DNA of 64,000 nucleotides from Azorinus chamasolen (taxonomy: Eukaryota > Mollusca > Bivalvia > Cardiida > Solecurtidae): NCBI GenBank assembly GCA_963576725.1, contig OY755252.1, forward strand, positions 58,789,841-58,853,840. The letters are read 5' to 3'. Shown one piece after another: positions 30,406 to 40,461 of the stretch. The notes under the pieces were generated by a model that worked only from the letters and a program-made list of their open reading frames with translations, did no database searches and was not told where the DNA came from. Positions within the stretch are counted from its first letter, which is position 1, and each line of letters opens with the position of its first letter. The translations under genes were made by a program, and so were the position numbers.

Positions 30406-30595
30406 TCGTCGACATAATACCACTGAAATGAAAGGAAAGTGTGTCCTTAAACTGAAAGCACATGCCATTGCTTGCAGACAAAATTATACGGCGCCAAAGC
30501 AGTTGCTACTTATTTCAATGTTTATTTTGTATTCCATCTTCTGACGTTGGATGGGTAAAGATTATGTCGTTATAAAACAGTCACGTGATTTGTGT

Positions 30596-30710
30596 TTACA
30601 AACAGTTAAGATGTCTTTCCGGGATCCAAACTGTTTGAACCCGTCTGAATAGTTTTTCAAAACGCTTGAACAAATCATAAATAAGTTAATTTGCAACAGA
30701 TAAGAGTTTA
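30596..30710. repeat. T4 relic with deleted core
   Basis: ACAAACAGTTAAGATGTC fused directly to TCCGGGATCCAAACTGTTTG, then the T4 tail CAAAACGCTTGAACAAATC. Confidence 0.5.
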
Positions 30711-30935
30711 ACCCTATACCTCATAGGCTAATTTTAGACCCATTCTCTTTGATTAAATCTACCGAAACGGAGATTTAACTAGAGAAAAGGAAACTTTTAG
30801 AATTTTGCAGTTTGAAACCATTGTGATGAATAGAGCATTGCCCCTATAGGAGCAAATGCTCTATTTATCACAATGGTTTCACAAAGTGATTTTTACAGAG
30901 TCGTCAAAAGTTGTCAATATGAGGGAATGGGTTAA
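30708..30935 (+). mobile_element. T6 element, intact
   Basis: TTAACCCTATACCTCATA...GAGGGAATGGGTTAA. One apex arm has lost two bases (GCATTGCCCCTATAGG). Shares TTAA with the next T1 copy. Confidence 0.9.
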
Positions 30936-31184
30936 CCCTTTACATCATAAATACGCCTTTCTATACCTCTGCAAACAGAGCAGACTCAGATCAGACGGCT
31001 CCTGTAGGAGCCATCTGATCAGGATCTGATCAGGATCTGCTCTGTTTGTTCATAACATGATATAGAGTTGATTCTTAAGTTTTTGTCAACGCAAATAATC
31101 ATGTGCCCATGTGCCATTATAAAAATTGAATCTAATTAATATTCATGATGTAATCATTTCTTACATGAATATTCATGCAGTTAA
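30932..31184 (-). mobile_element. T1 element with small arm duplication
   Basis: TTAACCCTTTACATCATA start. After the apex, the arm motif CTGATCAGGATCTGATCAGG is repeated. Ends ATTCATGCAGTTAA. Confidence 0.88.
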
Positions 31185-31205
31185 TGATTATAGAGTAAGA
31201 TCATT

Positions 31206-31420
31206 GTTAGCCTTTACTGTGCGAAACACAAGTCACTAATGTCCTTTGCAAACAGTGTAGACCCAGATGAGAGGGCTCCTAGGGGAGCCCTCTCATCAGG
31301 GTCTGCACTGTTTGTCACGTTACATTCAATCTTTAGAAAAAAACCTAAATATTCATCATAAGCTTGACCTGTTTGAATTTTGGAAAATTCCATTTGAAAA
31401 TCCAGCGTTATAAGGGTTAA
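31206..31420 (-). mobile_element. T9 element, best copy
   Basis: TTAGCCTTTACTGTGCG...TTATAAGGGTTAA. Core GACCCAGATGAGAGGGCTCC-TAGG-GGAGCCCTCTCATCAGGGTC keeps the A/T arm mismatch, with AAACAGTG/CACTGTTT shoulders. The tail has GACCTGTTTGAATTTTGGAA. Confidence 0.85.
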
Positions 31421-31494
31421 GAATGAAATCAACGTAACTGCATAAGTCCAATCACTATAGCCAATCGTGTAAGATCCATTTCCAATATCCGGTG

Positions 31495-31730
31495 TTAATA
31501 GCCCATTTCCGGTCCGACATTTGTTTTCAAATTTCAATATATACTGATAAACTATTTATAATGAGATATGGAAGGATGGATCTAGTTTAGAATCTGAAGA
31601 AGCAGATGTATTAAATTCCACCAGCAAACAGAGTAGACCCAGATCAGACGGCTCCTATAGGAGCCGTCTGATCTGGGTCTACTCTGTTTGCAAATGCATG
31701 AAAATGTGTATGTATGAAGGAAAGGGTTAT
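31495..31730 (+). mobile_element. T2 element with symmetric core
   Basis: TTAATAGCCCATTTCCGG start, core GACCCAGATCAGACGGCTCC mirrored exactly by GGAGCCGTCTGATCTGGGTC, so the usual arm mismatch is lost. End GAAGGAAAGGGTTAT. Confidence 0.82.
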
Positions 31731-31762
31731 ATATTGAGTTCAATTTACCATGTACAAAGCAC

Positions 31763-31916
31763 TTAACCCTTTACCTGATGAATATTCATATAAAATTAAT
31801 TACATCATGAATATTCAAATGAAAAATAATTATATCATCGCAATATTTATAGTGGTAGGTTCACACTCTGGATAGCTTCGTCGAGGAAGCAAATGTGGAA
31901 TTGAATTTATATTGTC
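31763..31916 (+). mobile_element. T1 left part
   Basis: TTAACCCTTTACCTGATG with ATTACATCATGAATATTC, ending near AATTTATATTGTCCC where the minisatellite region starts. No core. Confidence 0.7.
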
Positions 31917-31984
31917 CCTACAGGATTGCATAAAAATATGTCTGAATGCATCCAAAAGGCAAAGGAAACAAAACCGGAATCAGA

Positions 31985-32150
31985 CAATTAGCCAGTCTCT
32001 CGGTAATATACAATATCAGTCTCTCAGTTATATACAATATCAGTCAGTCAGTTATATACAATACCAGTCAGTCAATTATATACAATACCAGTCAGTCACT
32101 TATATACAATACCAGTCAGTCATATTCAAATACCAGTCAGTTACATACAC
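31985..32150. repeat. 24-bp minisatellite, about seven copies
   Basis: Unit CAGTCAGTTATATACAATAC. Because the unit is a multiple of three, open frames run through it; these are not genes. Confidence 0.88.
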
Positions 32151-32250
32151 TCCGTTGCATTGCGATATGTTACATTACATTGTAAATTCTGAATTTTGTC
32201 AGAATCTAACCACAAAAAAAACACATATTCGACATATGCGATGTGCATTT

Positions 32251-32300
32251 CAACCCTTTCCGCTATATCACGCCTTTGCAAACATAATTAACAGAGGTCC
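32251..32300. repeat. T1 end relic
   Basis: CAACCCTTTCCGCTATATCA CGCCTTTGCAAACATAATTA, the short flank of a T1-like element without a core. Confidence 0.45.
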
Positions 32301-32318
32301 ATGGAGCTAAGATGCGTA

Positions 32319-32500
32319 AATCAAAGCATTTTCAAGAATAACTTCTTTATTTCTCCATCAAACCCTATACTGTGACCACTCTTTAGAATCGTCTCGAAAA
32401 GACGAGTCTAAAGAGTGGTCACAGTATAGGGTTTAGTGAAGAAATGGCGATTTTAGTATCTGAGTGTGCAACTTGATCTGTAGCTCTGTGAGCAGATCAA
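32319..32500. mobile_element. T8 element
   Basis: TTCAAGAATAACTTCTTTAT flank, stem CAAACCCTATACTGTGACCA...AATCGTCTCGAAAAGACGAG and mirrored arm, then GGCGATTTTAGTATCTGAGT and a CTGTAGCTCTGTGAG flank. Terminal TTAA boxes not visible. Confidence 0.7.
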
Positions 32501-32690
32501 AATCAGTGTATGTTCTGAATAACATAGATCTGATTCTACAGTGTCTGTCACGGTAAAACATTCCTTGTTACATGTAATAATGTACATTCCTTGTTACATG
32601 TAATAATGTTGCTAAAATAGATTAATTAGTACTGAACGCACATATCTAGTGTGAAAAGAGCGCTATATAAATGTGGTATAATAATTCATA
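32501..32690 (-). mobile_element. T1 relic with 26-bp duplication
   Basis: CATAGATCTGATTCTACAGT is a T1 long-flank motif. ACATTCCTTGTTACATGTAA TAATGT is present twice in tandem (about 32551-32602). Its end (GCATATTCATGAGGTAAATG) may lie beyond the P3 element at 33016-33035. Confidence 0.5.
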
Positions 32691-32692
32691 TA

Positions 32693-33008
32693 CAGTGAAA
32701 TCTCGATAACTCGAACTCGGATAACTCGAACTTCGGGATAACTCGAACAAAATGTTCAGTCCTTCCAAAACTTAAAATACGGAATTGCTTTAAAATGTTT
32801 CGCTACATATATCTAGAAACACATGTGACAGCTTAATACAGGTCTAAAGTAATGCTGAAAGCTCCTGTAGGAGCAAATTACTTTGGACCTGTATTAAGCC
32901 CCGTGGCCTTGATAAATCGTTCAGATAAGAAATCGGGTTACTCGAACTCCTGTTATTTCGAACTAATTTGTACGGTCCCTTGAAGTTCGAGTTATCGAAG
33001 TTTTACTG
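32693..33008. mobile_element. P3 element
   Basis: CAGTGAAATCTCGATAACTC...TTATCGAAGTTTTACTG with TA on both sides. Arms AGCTTAATACAGG/CCTGTATTAAGC surround GAAAGCTCCTGTAGGAG, but the right copy of GCTTTCAGCATT is deleted next to the apex. Confidence 0.88.
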
Positions 33009-33238
33009 TACAGTTATGAATTCTTACATGCATATTCATGAGGTAAATGTTTAATTACAAGGAGGAAACAAATTCCAGCTAAAATGTAAAAATATACAGA
33101 ACATGAAAACGTGCTCACGTAAAACATGCGTCATACATAAAAGCCATTTATCTGCGCTTTGAAGCAATAATTGTCGCCTATATGAAATCTGTCAGTACGG
33201 GTTTTTTTGTGTTTTATAGATTCCCAGGGTCACTGTTT

Positions 33239-33472
33239 TTAACCTCTTTACCGCCAATGTTGCAAAAATGCACCTCGACAAATAGTGCAGTCCCAGATAG
33301 GCGGCGCCTGATCAGGGACTTCACTTTTTGTCTCAAACTCTATTTCTATATCTATGCATTATTCCTTTGAAATTTGTATTTATTCAGCTTATTTCCTTAT
33401 TTTACGGTCCCGAATGATTTAACAAAATTGGATTGCAGACGACAATTAGAAATTTGGCACCGAAAGGGTTAA
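33239..33472 (-). mobile_element. T10 element
   Basis: TTAACCTCTTTACCGCC...CACCGAAAGGGTTAA. The core GACAAATAGTGCAGTCCCAG / CTGATCAGGGACTTCACTTT has a short GGCGCC apex. The tail has GCAGACGACAATTAGAAATT. Confidence 0.82.
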
Positions 33473-33521
33473 AAGACTGTGGATTGAAATGTTGCATATC
33501 ATCTGCATCCGGGTACATGTA

Positions 33522-33699
33522 CAGTAGAACATGTCTTAAACGGTCATTCATTTATTAAATATAGGAGTCTTAAGAAGCAGGTGATTGTTTAATGCAGGGC
33601 AAAAGTAATACAGAAAGCCAGGAACTTTCTGTATTACTTTTGAACTGCATTAAGCTATTACCTGCCTCACAGGCCCATACTTAGACATCATTTTGGTAA
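33522..33699. mobile_element. P4 element, right end lost
   Basis: CAGTAGAACATGTCTTAAAC left end. Its arm GGAGTCTTAAGAAGCAGGTG is the unoccupied version of the site filled by T5 at 5122. Apex GAAAGCCAGGAACTTTC is shortened. Confidence 0.8.
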
Positions 33700-34063
33700 A
33701 GAAGAAGCTGGGTACTTTTAGGCAGGTGGCTGCTTAACCCATTCCCTCATATTGAGGACTTTTGACGACTCTGTAAAAGTCACGTTGTGAAACCATTGTG
33801 ATAAAGAGAGCATTTGCTCCTATAGGAGCAAATGCTCTCTTTATCACAATGGTTTCAAATTACAAAATTCTAAATTTTTCATTTTCTCTAGTTAATGATC
33901 CTTTTCGGTAGATTTATTCAAATAGGTTGTATCTAAAAATAGCCTATGAGGTAATGAGTTAATACAGGATTAACGTCATACAGAAAACTCCCAAAGACTG
34001 CCAGCTGTCTTACAAAACTGGCATTAACACTAATGTTAACGTTCGGTTTAGAGAGATTTACCG
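33700..34063. mobile_element. P6 element interrupted by T6
   Basis: TTTTAGGCAGGTGGCTGC|TTAA, T6, then TACAGGATTAACGTCATACA and a right end TTCGGTTTAGAGAGATTTAC. The central hairpin beyond the T6 is largely lost. Confidence 0.7.
33734..33962 (-). mobile_element. T6 element nested in P6
   Basis: TTAACCCATTCCCTCATA...GAGGTAATGAGTTAA. Stem reads AAGAGAGCATTTGCTCCTAT with the mirrored arm carrying the same change (CTCTCTTT), a compensated stem substitution. Confidence 0.92.
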
Positions 34064-34065
34064 TA

Positions 34066-34125
34066 TATCCATGAATGATGTCATGATTTCTCACATAATT
34101 ATTCAAGAGGGAAATGGTAAAACCT
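34066..34125 (-). repeat. T1 tail relic
   Basis: ATGATGTCATGATTTCTCAC and AAGAGGGAAATGG, the end of a T1 copy interrupted by the P6 insertion. Confidence 0.5.
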
Positions 34126-34335
34126 TACCCCCGCGGTAATAAAAGCAACATTCGACCCAAATTTTGATTTGATGCAGTTTTATTTTACTGTTTTCGATTC
34201 GATTAAACGTTTGAGTAGCTATTGGCCGGGTGTCAAACAGCTTGAATCCAGATGAGATGCCGAGTTACTCGGCGTTTCATCGGCATCAAAAGTGTTTGTA
34301 AATGCATGGGGATGATATCCCGGTTTCACAAGCTT
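34125..34335 (+). mobile_element. T4 element, diverged
   Basis: T4 long flank (CGATTAAACGTTTGAGTAGC), core TGAATCCAGATGAGATGCCG-AGTTACTCGG, short flank TGTTTGTAAATGCATGGG. Ends not preserved. Confidence 0.65.
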
Positions 34336-34907
34336 AAGTAATGGCTTAACTGAACCTGTTATTTCAAATTCATGTGATGTCTAGATATCATTATATTTAA
34401 TGTGTTTCACTTCAAATATCAGCCAATGTTATATCAGCAATATTAATATTTTGATGGGGATTTTGTTTAATAATGCTCATTCTAAATCGGTAATAATGAT
34501 ACACTGATTTGAACCGCTCAATCGTATTAAGTATTTGCTCAGGTACATTTCTTTCTTGTTTTATAAAACACTCCCTTTTTTGCGAAAAAGACATCTATAG
34601 GTGGATATGGATCCATGCACTTCTATATTAAAGATTGTTAAAAATTTACGAGCTTATACATGCAAATTAAGCTGAACGTTTTACTGAGTTTAAGCTTTAG
34701 CTTGTTCGTGAAAATCTCAAACTATCAGTCATGATCAAGTTTTGTAAAAATAGCATTTTAAAACATTCCATGTTTGTCTAATTGAAATAGAAGGGACTGT
34801 TACAAGACCCGCATCCATTAGAGTGAACTGATAATTGTAATCTATAAAAGCATCGTCCACGCAAATATCGGCACAGCAGGCATTCTAAAACAATCCAGCG
34901 TGGTTGT
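34336..34907. other. Unclassified stretch
   Basis: No MITE ends, exon or tandem repeat seen. Confidence 0.35.
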
Positions 34908-34985
34908 ATCACACAGTTTGGATCCTGATGAGACGCCGAGTTGTTACTCGGCGTCTCATCAGGATCCAAACTGTTTGCAAATGGT
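34908..34985. repeat. T3 core, fully symmetric
   Basis: CAGTTTGGATCCTGATGAGA...CGAGTTGTTACTCGG...mirrored arm, with both arms carrying CCTGAT. Only short flanks survive. Confidence 0.7.
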
Positions 34986-35158
34986 TATTTTATAACTATT
35001 TAATGACGAACTGAGGGCCAACAGTGACGTATACAAGACAAAAAACCCAGGTACAGGACTTATTTCGTGTCAATGTTTGCCCCAACATTATTGACGTCAT
35101 GTTTTCTAAATATAGAATGCCTTTGACAAGATGTTCCTGTCAGAAAATATGTTAACCT

Positions 35159-35463
35159 TTAACCCGCTGTTAAAAAAATGGACGCTCAAATTTGAATCTG
35201 CATTCGTAACTACTCGTCTTTTTCCGTCAGGGTCCGGAATATAGACTATTTCGTAGAAAATAGCCGAGGTGTTCCGAATGTTCTGATTCTATTAAGGTTT
35301 TGAGAAACTATTGACCAAGTGTACTGACACAAGCTTTTGAGAAAATATTGGTTATGTGTCAAACAACTTGGATCCTGATGAGACGCCGAGTTACTCGGCG
35401 TCTCATCTGGATCCAAGCTGTTTGCAAATAACGAATCAGGTCTCGGTTAGCAGGATAAGGGTA
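35159..35463 (+). mobile_element. T4 element with duplicated long flank
   Basis: TTAACCCGCTGTTAAAA start. The flank motif TTTTGAGAAA(C/A)TATTG occurs twice (35298 and 35336) before the core TTGGATCCTGATGAGACGCC. End GATAAGGGTAAA. Confidence 0.75.
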
Positions 35464-35464
35464 A

Positions 35465-35642
35465 ACCCTACTAACGAATTAGTGATAGTTTTTTAGAACA
35501 GTTTGGATCCAGATGAGATGCCGAGTAACTCGGCATCTCATCAGGATATAAACTGTTTGAAACTCAGAAAATAGTTGATGAAAGATTGAAGCAGACGGCA
35601 ATATTTTGCAGAAGATGATATTACTCGAGTGCAAAAGGTTAA
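35465..35642 (-). mobile_element. T3/T4 element
   Basis: Core TTGGATCCAGATGAGATGCC-GAGTAACTC-GGCATCTCATC (a compensated stem change), tail GAAGCAGACGGCAATATTTT, end GTGCAAAAGGTTAA. Confidence 0.75.
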
Positions 35643-35918
35643 GCCATTATTTTAGTAATGTCATAATGTTTACACATACATGATGAACATGATGTTGAAC
35701 GTCACATTTCAGTGTTTTATAGCTGATTTTATTGCATATTTGTGTGTTGTATATGGCTGTATTAAAGTCTTGCAGTTGAAACATTTTGACAGACGTAAAT
35801 AAACCACACCCCCATTACTCTTTATTTGATGAGAGTATGAGTTTTAATTAGATGCGTTTTTTTGCACGCGAACACGGAAAAAGTGAGTCTTGTCAGAAAC
35901 TGTGACGAATGTGATCTA

Positions 35919-36159
35919 CAGTTGAACTTCAATCTTTCGAACTTGGATAACTCGAATTTCGATATAAGTCGAAGTTAAAATTCGGTCCTTCTAAAATATA
36001 CAATACAGATATTTTCTTAAATATATCACGACGCATGTCTAGAAACGCATGTCATCTTAATGCAAGTCGAAAGCTCCTTCCATTCTGCATTAAGCAGCCA
36101 AATGCCTAAAAGTATCTAAATTCTCTCATATAGAATTCCGGTTTTGAAGGATTTTACTG
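35919..36159. mobile_element. P3/P6 chimera
   Basis: The left end is P3-like (CAGTTGAACTTCAATCTTTC, GGATAACTCGAATTTCG) while the right end is P6-like (CTCATATAGAATTCCGGTTT...GGATTTTACTG). The switch falls in the central hairpin, which is reduced to GTCGAAAGCTCCTTCC. Confidence 0.65.
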
Positions 36160-36212
36160 AACAAGAGAATTTTCGCAAGTTGCTGAAACTGTAGAATTAT
36201 ACAAACCCTATA

Positions 36213-36416
36213 CAGTAAAATCTCTCTATAACGACCACTAAATTACATCAAGTATTTTGTGTTAAAGGCAGGTGGATGCTTCAAGCAAGGTGAAAGTAAA
36301 ACAGAACGCTCCTATAGGAGCGTTCTGTTTTACTTTCAACTTGCTTTAAGCAGCCACCTGCCCTAAATACCAACTAATTAACATAATTTAGTGGCTGTTA
36401 TAGAGAGGTTTTACTG
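36213..36416. mobile_element. P1 element, intact
   Basis: CAGTAAAATCTCTCTATAAC...TAGAGAGGTTTTACTG with TA flanks and a complete CGCTCCTATAGGAGCG hairpin. It interrupts a T1 remnant (GCTGAAACTGTAGAATTATA at 36181). Confidence 0.9.
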
Positions 36417-36428
36417 TAGTAGTCCTCT

Positions 36429-36720
36429 CCCAGCCAGCACACCTATATCGGGCCGATGTCGGCCTATAAGCGTAATGACGGCAACAATTCTCGACATCGG
36501 CATGACGACGGGCCGATATCATTCCGACGCTATAATATGAGCAAAATATGTTAAACTTAAAACTACCATGTACCCATATCAAACCGACGAAGTACCGATA
36601 AAAAGTTTGACACTTGTATTAAAAAATATGCCCCATAACATACGACGTCGGCCCGATGTTGTGCCGACCTAGTTTCTCTTTAGAAGACGTAGGTCGGGCC
36701 GATGCTGGGCCGATGTCACG
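36429..36720. mobile_element. GGCCCGATGTCGG-rich repeat element
   Basis: Left end CCAGCCAGCACACC, then repeated (A)TCGGGCCGATGTCGG motifs in both orientations to CTGGGCCGATGTCACG. The same family recurs at 42318-42651, ending GCTGCCTGGGCTG. Superfamily unknown. Confidence 0.6.
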
Positions 36721-37463
36721 TTAAGACGATCAGGAACGGACCCAACGTATCAAAGAAAATATTTTTATAAATTTACTGAACAGTATTAATTTCCATGAGA
36801 AAAATAAGTAATTATTTTTTATTTTGCTAGCCATTATCAGAATATTTTTTAAAGATTGGCAAAAAATTAAATAATATTCGCTGCGGTCTTTTGGGGTTCG
36901 TCTGCAAAAGAAGTTGGATTGAACAACTAAACACAGGGTATGTAGAAACTTTTCCTGTTTTTGTATGATAATAGATATATTTAAGATATGATCAGATGCT
37001 ATTATTTTTAGAAAAGGTACATAGATCCTAATTTTAAAATATCTCATTCAAAAGACATGGCTAAAGACCATAATATGCTTTCTTGAATATACTTTGTAAC
37101 CGGTTAGTGATATTTAACTTGACGTTGCCTTCTGTGTTCATGGATGAAATTTCTCTGGATTAATTTTTTAAAATCAAGATTATGAATATCAAAAATGACT
37201 AGATCTAGATATTTTATTAGTTTTTGCTTCATAAGTTTAGAAAAAAGGTTTTCAGGACTTGGAAAATACTGTGTCTATGCAGACTATGTCTATGTCGTAT
37301 AGCATATACTCCCGGACCAAAACCAAATCGGACAGGGTCAAATCAGACCCCTATATATTGAAAAGAATGTCCCATATGATTTGTTATTGATATGACCTAG
37401 TGGCAACTGACAAAAAATAGATCTACCTAAATTCGGACAAATAAGAATAGTGCCATGCATTGA
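36721..37463. other. Unclassified AT-rich stretch
   Basis: A 105-codon minus-strand frame (37047-36730) is rich in I, F, K and S, as expected for AT-rich non-coding DNA, and has no recognisable motif. No element ends seen. Confidence 0.35.
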
Positions 37464-37731
37464 TTAATCCTTTCCCTTTTCTACCTATATTCCAATTTCC
37501 AATACCTACTGTATATTCATTAACATAATAGTTCAAATTTATATGAAATATGGAATGTGGGACATTGTAGCCCTTTAATTAGAAAGTAAAGAAACAGATC
37601 TAGCAAATTCCATTTGCAAACATAGCAGACCCTGATTGGGCGGCTCCTATAGGAACCCTCTGATCTGGGACTACCCTGTTTGCAAAAGCGTGAAAACACG
37701 TTTAAATTTATGAACTTGGAAAGGGTGTTAC
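37464..37731 (+). mobile_element. T2 element
   Basis: TTAATCCTTTCCCTTTTC start, core CCTGATTGGGCGGCTCCTAT, end CTTGGAAAGGGTGTTA. Confidence 0.82.
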
Positions 37732-37980
37732 AAAATATGTTAATTAAAAATTTATCTTCTTTTACAGTAATCACTAATGGATTATATCTGTAAGTGTTTA
37801 GGCGGGGCCCATGTAATTTGGGTATTTGGGGTCTGTACGTGGCACAAATCTTGTAATGCGAACTAGATCTACTTCTATATTTCTTTATACCAATTGACAT
37901 CAAACTTTGCATTTGCATTTTATAATCAAGTATATGCAGACTTGTTCCATTAATCTCAATATATTGTTGTTTTCTTTCAG

Positions 37981-38188
37981 GCTAATACATTTCCCATCTT
38001 CAGATGATGAAGATACATCAACTACAATCTCTCGAAGTTACCTACACCACCCAAACCAGTTTTTACTTCAACCCAAGTGTTACCAGTGAGTAACACCGGG
38101 CAGCCGTCAATGAGCACACCAACACCAGATCCACTCTCACCAAGACATACCAGTACTCAGCCTTCGACACCCACGGAATTTATCCATG
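37981..38188 (+). pseudogene. Exon-like block 1 of a degenerate gene
   Basis: The acceptor TTGTTTTCTTTCAG ends at 37980 and the donor CATG|GTAAAT follows 38188. The block is coding-like in two successive frames. The first part reads HFPSSDDEDTSTTISRS. The second, in another frame, reads TSTQVLPVSNTGQPSMSTPT and PDPLSPRHTSTQPSTPTEFIH up to the donor, so a one-base shift lies around 38010-38090. It ends with one spare base (G), which pairs in phase with the two-base start (CC) of the block at 39373. An acidic/Ser-Thr-Pro linker is typical ahead of many small C-terminal domains. The shift means a pseudogene, a sequencing error or a wrong exon model. Function unknown. Confidence 0.4.
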
Positions 38189-38262
38189 GTAAATATATGA
38201 CAAATCCAAATGTAATGTAATTAAGAGACTTTAGAAGAGAGTTCGGTACCGGTGAGGGTGGT

Positions 38263-38276
38263 GGGGGGGGGGGGGG
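38263..38276 (+). repeat. G14 homopolymer
   Basis: A run of 14 G, preceded by GGTGAGGGTGGT. It could form a G-quadruplex on the plus strand, and its length is likely to be unreliable in sequencing. Confidence 0.85.
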
Positions 38277-38704
38277 AGGAGTGGGAGTTATTTAAAAAGT
38301 TGTGCATTATCAGGACGTCATTATAATTGCAACCTTACCAAAATCCAGTTTAGAATACCAATTTGATAATCCCATCGAGTAGAAAAGTGTACATACTCTA
38401 GATCTAGGGCAACCATCGTCCTGCTGGGAATGGAATACTAAATTTAAGTAAAGGAATTCATTTATTTTTAAATGCCTTATTTGTCTTTATGTTTTTAATT
38501 AATTTCCAAGAAAAACAACTTATATACACAAAACAATTTTAATGTGGTCCTTTGAAGAAAATTAGATTTAACAAACGACATTCATACAGAAATAAGCGTC
38601 AAATTTCAACCAATTGGGTGCCATCATTGTTTGTGACACATATACTATTAATACCCCCTGAATCGAGGTTCTGGGCAAGATAGGCTTTGCCCTTAGTTTT
38701 GCCC

Positions 38705-38913
38705 TTAACCCTTTCGCTGCCAATGCCGGATCTGTGATTACCTATACAAACAGTTTGGATCCAGATGAGACGCCGAGTAAGTCTCATTAGGATCCAAACA
38801 GTTTGTTATTGTTACTATATTTTTGAAACAAAAATGAAGAAAATCAAAAGAATGAAACTTTGTAGCAGACGACAAAGTTAGCAGACGACAGAGTTTGGCA
38901 GCGAAAGGGTTAA
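38705..38913 (-). mobile_element. T3 element, apex deleted
   Basis: TTAACCCTTTCGCTGCC...GGCAGCGAAAGGGTTAA, both ends perfect. The core lost most of the right arm near the apex (GACGCCGAGTAAGTCTCATT). The tail carries GCAGACGAC twice. It lies in the intron between exon-like blocks 1 and 2. Confidence 0.9.
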
Positions 38914-39039
38914 TGTATGTTTGTCTGTCCATCTTTTGCTATCTGTCTGTGGCTGTGCTGCTATCCAGGGGCATTTATGAATCACAAACATATTAGCTTG
39001 AGGTAAACAGAAGGCGGTATGAAGCTGCTATATGTATTT

Positions 39040-39296
39040 TTAACCCTTTACTCCATAAATATTCATGATAGAAATGATGACGGTATTAGTATTAATTAGG
39101 CTAATTATTAAAATGGCATACAAACACATGAAATTTTCACCAAAGTACAAACTGTAGAATCAGATCTACGTATATTAATATATCATATGCAAACAGAGTA
39201 GAGCCTGATCAGACGGGCCGGTTCCTATAGGAGCCGTCTGATCTTGGTCTGCTCTGTTTGGAAAGGCTTAGAAAGGAATATGGAGTATATGGTTAA
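39040..39296 (+). mobile_element. T1 element
   Basis: TTAACCCTTTACTCCATA start, apex with inserted GGCCGG (CAGACGGGCCGGTTCCTATA), end GGAGTATATGGTTAA. Intronic to the degenerate gene. Confidence 0.87.
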
Positions 39297-39372
39297 ATAA
39301 CTGCATACTTATGGAAAAATATTGGTTCAAGTACATTGAGATAATGTACATGTATTTTGTTTTGATTTTTAG

Positions 39373-39613
39373 CCAGGGACATAAGGCTGATCACAGTTCT
39401 TGAGAAAATCAGGGGGACACAGGTGAAACAACCGGGCAAGCTTGAAACAATTTACAAGGAGTTGCAGGGAATGTCAAACAGCCTGCATGTATGACCAGAA
39501 ATGTCAAGGGAAGTTTGCCTGAGGAAGTATCCAGTTTGCTTCCACTGAACAGCCACGAGGATCTCAAAACCCTAGAAAACCTTTTGGCTGATAAGCAGAT
39601 GTTTTCTTCTCTG
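39373..39613 (+). pseudogene. Exon-like block 2, DUF4806-like segment
   Basis: Acceptor TTTGATTTTTAG ends at 39372, strong donor CTG|GTAAGT after 39613. In phase with block 1 it reads RDIRLITVLEKIRGTQVKQP, then GKLETIYKELQGMSNSLHV up to TGA (39492). One base shifted it continues LPEEVSSLLPLNSHEDLKTL ENLLADKQMFSSL to the donor. The pattern of a helical linker, then a Leu-Pro-Leu motif and a run of leucines (LENLLADKQMFSSL), resembles the DUF4806 domain found in many invertebrate and transposon-associated proteins of unknown role. That match is from memory of the family pattern and needs a profile search. Confidence 0.42.
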
Positions 39614-39894
39614 GTAAGTATAATTAATTATATCAATACCCCAACAATCTTTGTAAGATTTCCAAAGCAAATACAGTATTCTGAGTAGGGCAGAAAGGGT
39701 CAGGTAGAAACTAGCAAGTATCTGTGTACAAAATTACTACCCAATATGCAAACAATGCACTGAAAAGTAAAAAAAATTTGTAAAAAAGGTGAAACAAAAA
39801 CTCGTCAAGTCAAACCTTGTTCCCTCTTAAATATGACTATTCATTTCCCCGAGATAAATCTCGGGATGAATATTTCAACCTGTCGCTATATATA
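39614..39894. other. Intron-like stretch
   Basis: AT-rich, no frame. Contains a short palindrome CCCCGAGATAAATCTCGGG (39847-39865). Confidence 0.35.
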
Positions 39895-40082
39895 CAGTGA
39901 AACCCCGCTAATGCGACCACTTAATAAACAGCCACTGATGTCGTCTAAAGCAGGTAGTTGCTTAATGCAGGACGAAAGTTATGAGCTTTCTGCATAACTT
40001 TCGTCCTGCATTAAGCTACCACCTGCCTCTGCCACCCAGAATTATGCCCCTTTTTGGTGGTCGCATTAGCGGGGTTTTACTG
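39895..40082. mobile_element. P2 element, intact
   Basis: CAGTGAAACCCCGCTAATGC...GCATTAGCGGGGTTTTACTG with TA flanks. The hairpin GCTTAATGCAGGACGAAAGT / ACTTTCGTCCTGCATTAAGC has a deleted apex (TATGAGCTTTCTGCATA), removing CTCCTATAGG. Confidence 0.9.
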
Positions 40083-40215
40083 TATAGATTATAACGGGCA
40101 ATATTCAACGGTGACAAAGATCTAGATATAAGTTGTTTGATTTTACTCGTGTTTTGGATTTTGAAGGATTAATGAAACTGAAAAGATGTAGATTTTTCTC
40201 ATACTTAACCTTGTC

Positions 40216-40461
40216 TTAACCCTTTCCTCCGTAGCTTATTTTCATTATTGAATACAGATGGTTGCTTGAAGCAGACCGAAAGTAAAGCAGAATGCTCCTT
40301 TAGTATTCTGCTTTACTTTTAAGTCTGCTTTAAATTTCTATCTGCTAGTATATAGGAAATATTTCTTGTGTTGCATATTCATGACTATAAAGAGAACTTT
40401 TTCTTTACTGGGGGAATAACTTAAATGTGTTAAAATGAGTATCCATGGAGTAAAGTGTTAA
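40216..40461. mobile_element. T11 element: T ends, P core
   Basis: Ends are T1-like (TTAACCCTTTCCTCCGTA and CATGGAGTAAAGTGTTAA) and the flank has GCATATTCATGAC, but the central palindrome is the P type (AGATGGTTGCTTGAAGCAGA, AAAGTAAAGCAGAATGCTCC, GTATTCTGCTTTACTTT). Confidence 0.82.

Noticed and set aside
36730..37047. 105-codon minus-strand frame
   Set aside because: I/F/K/S-rich composition expected from AT-rich DNA, with no motif.
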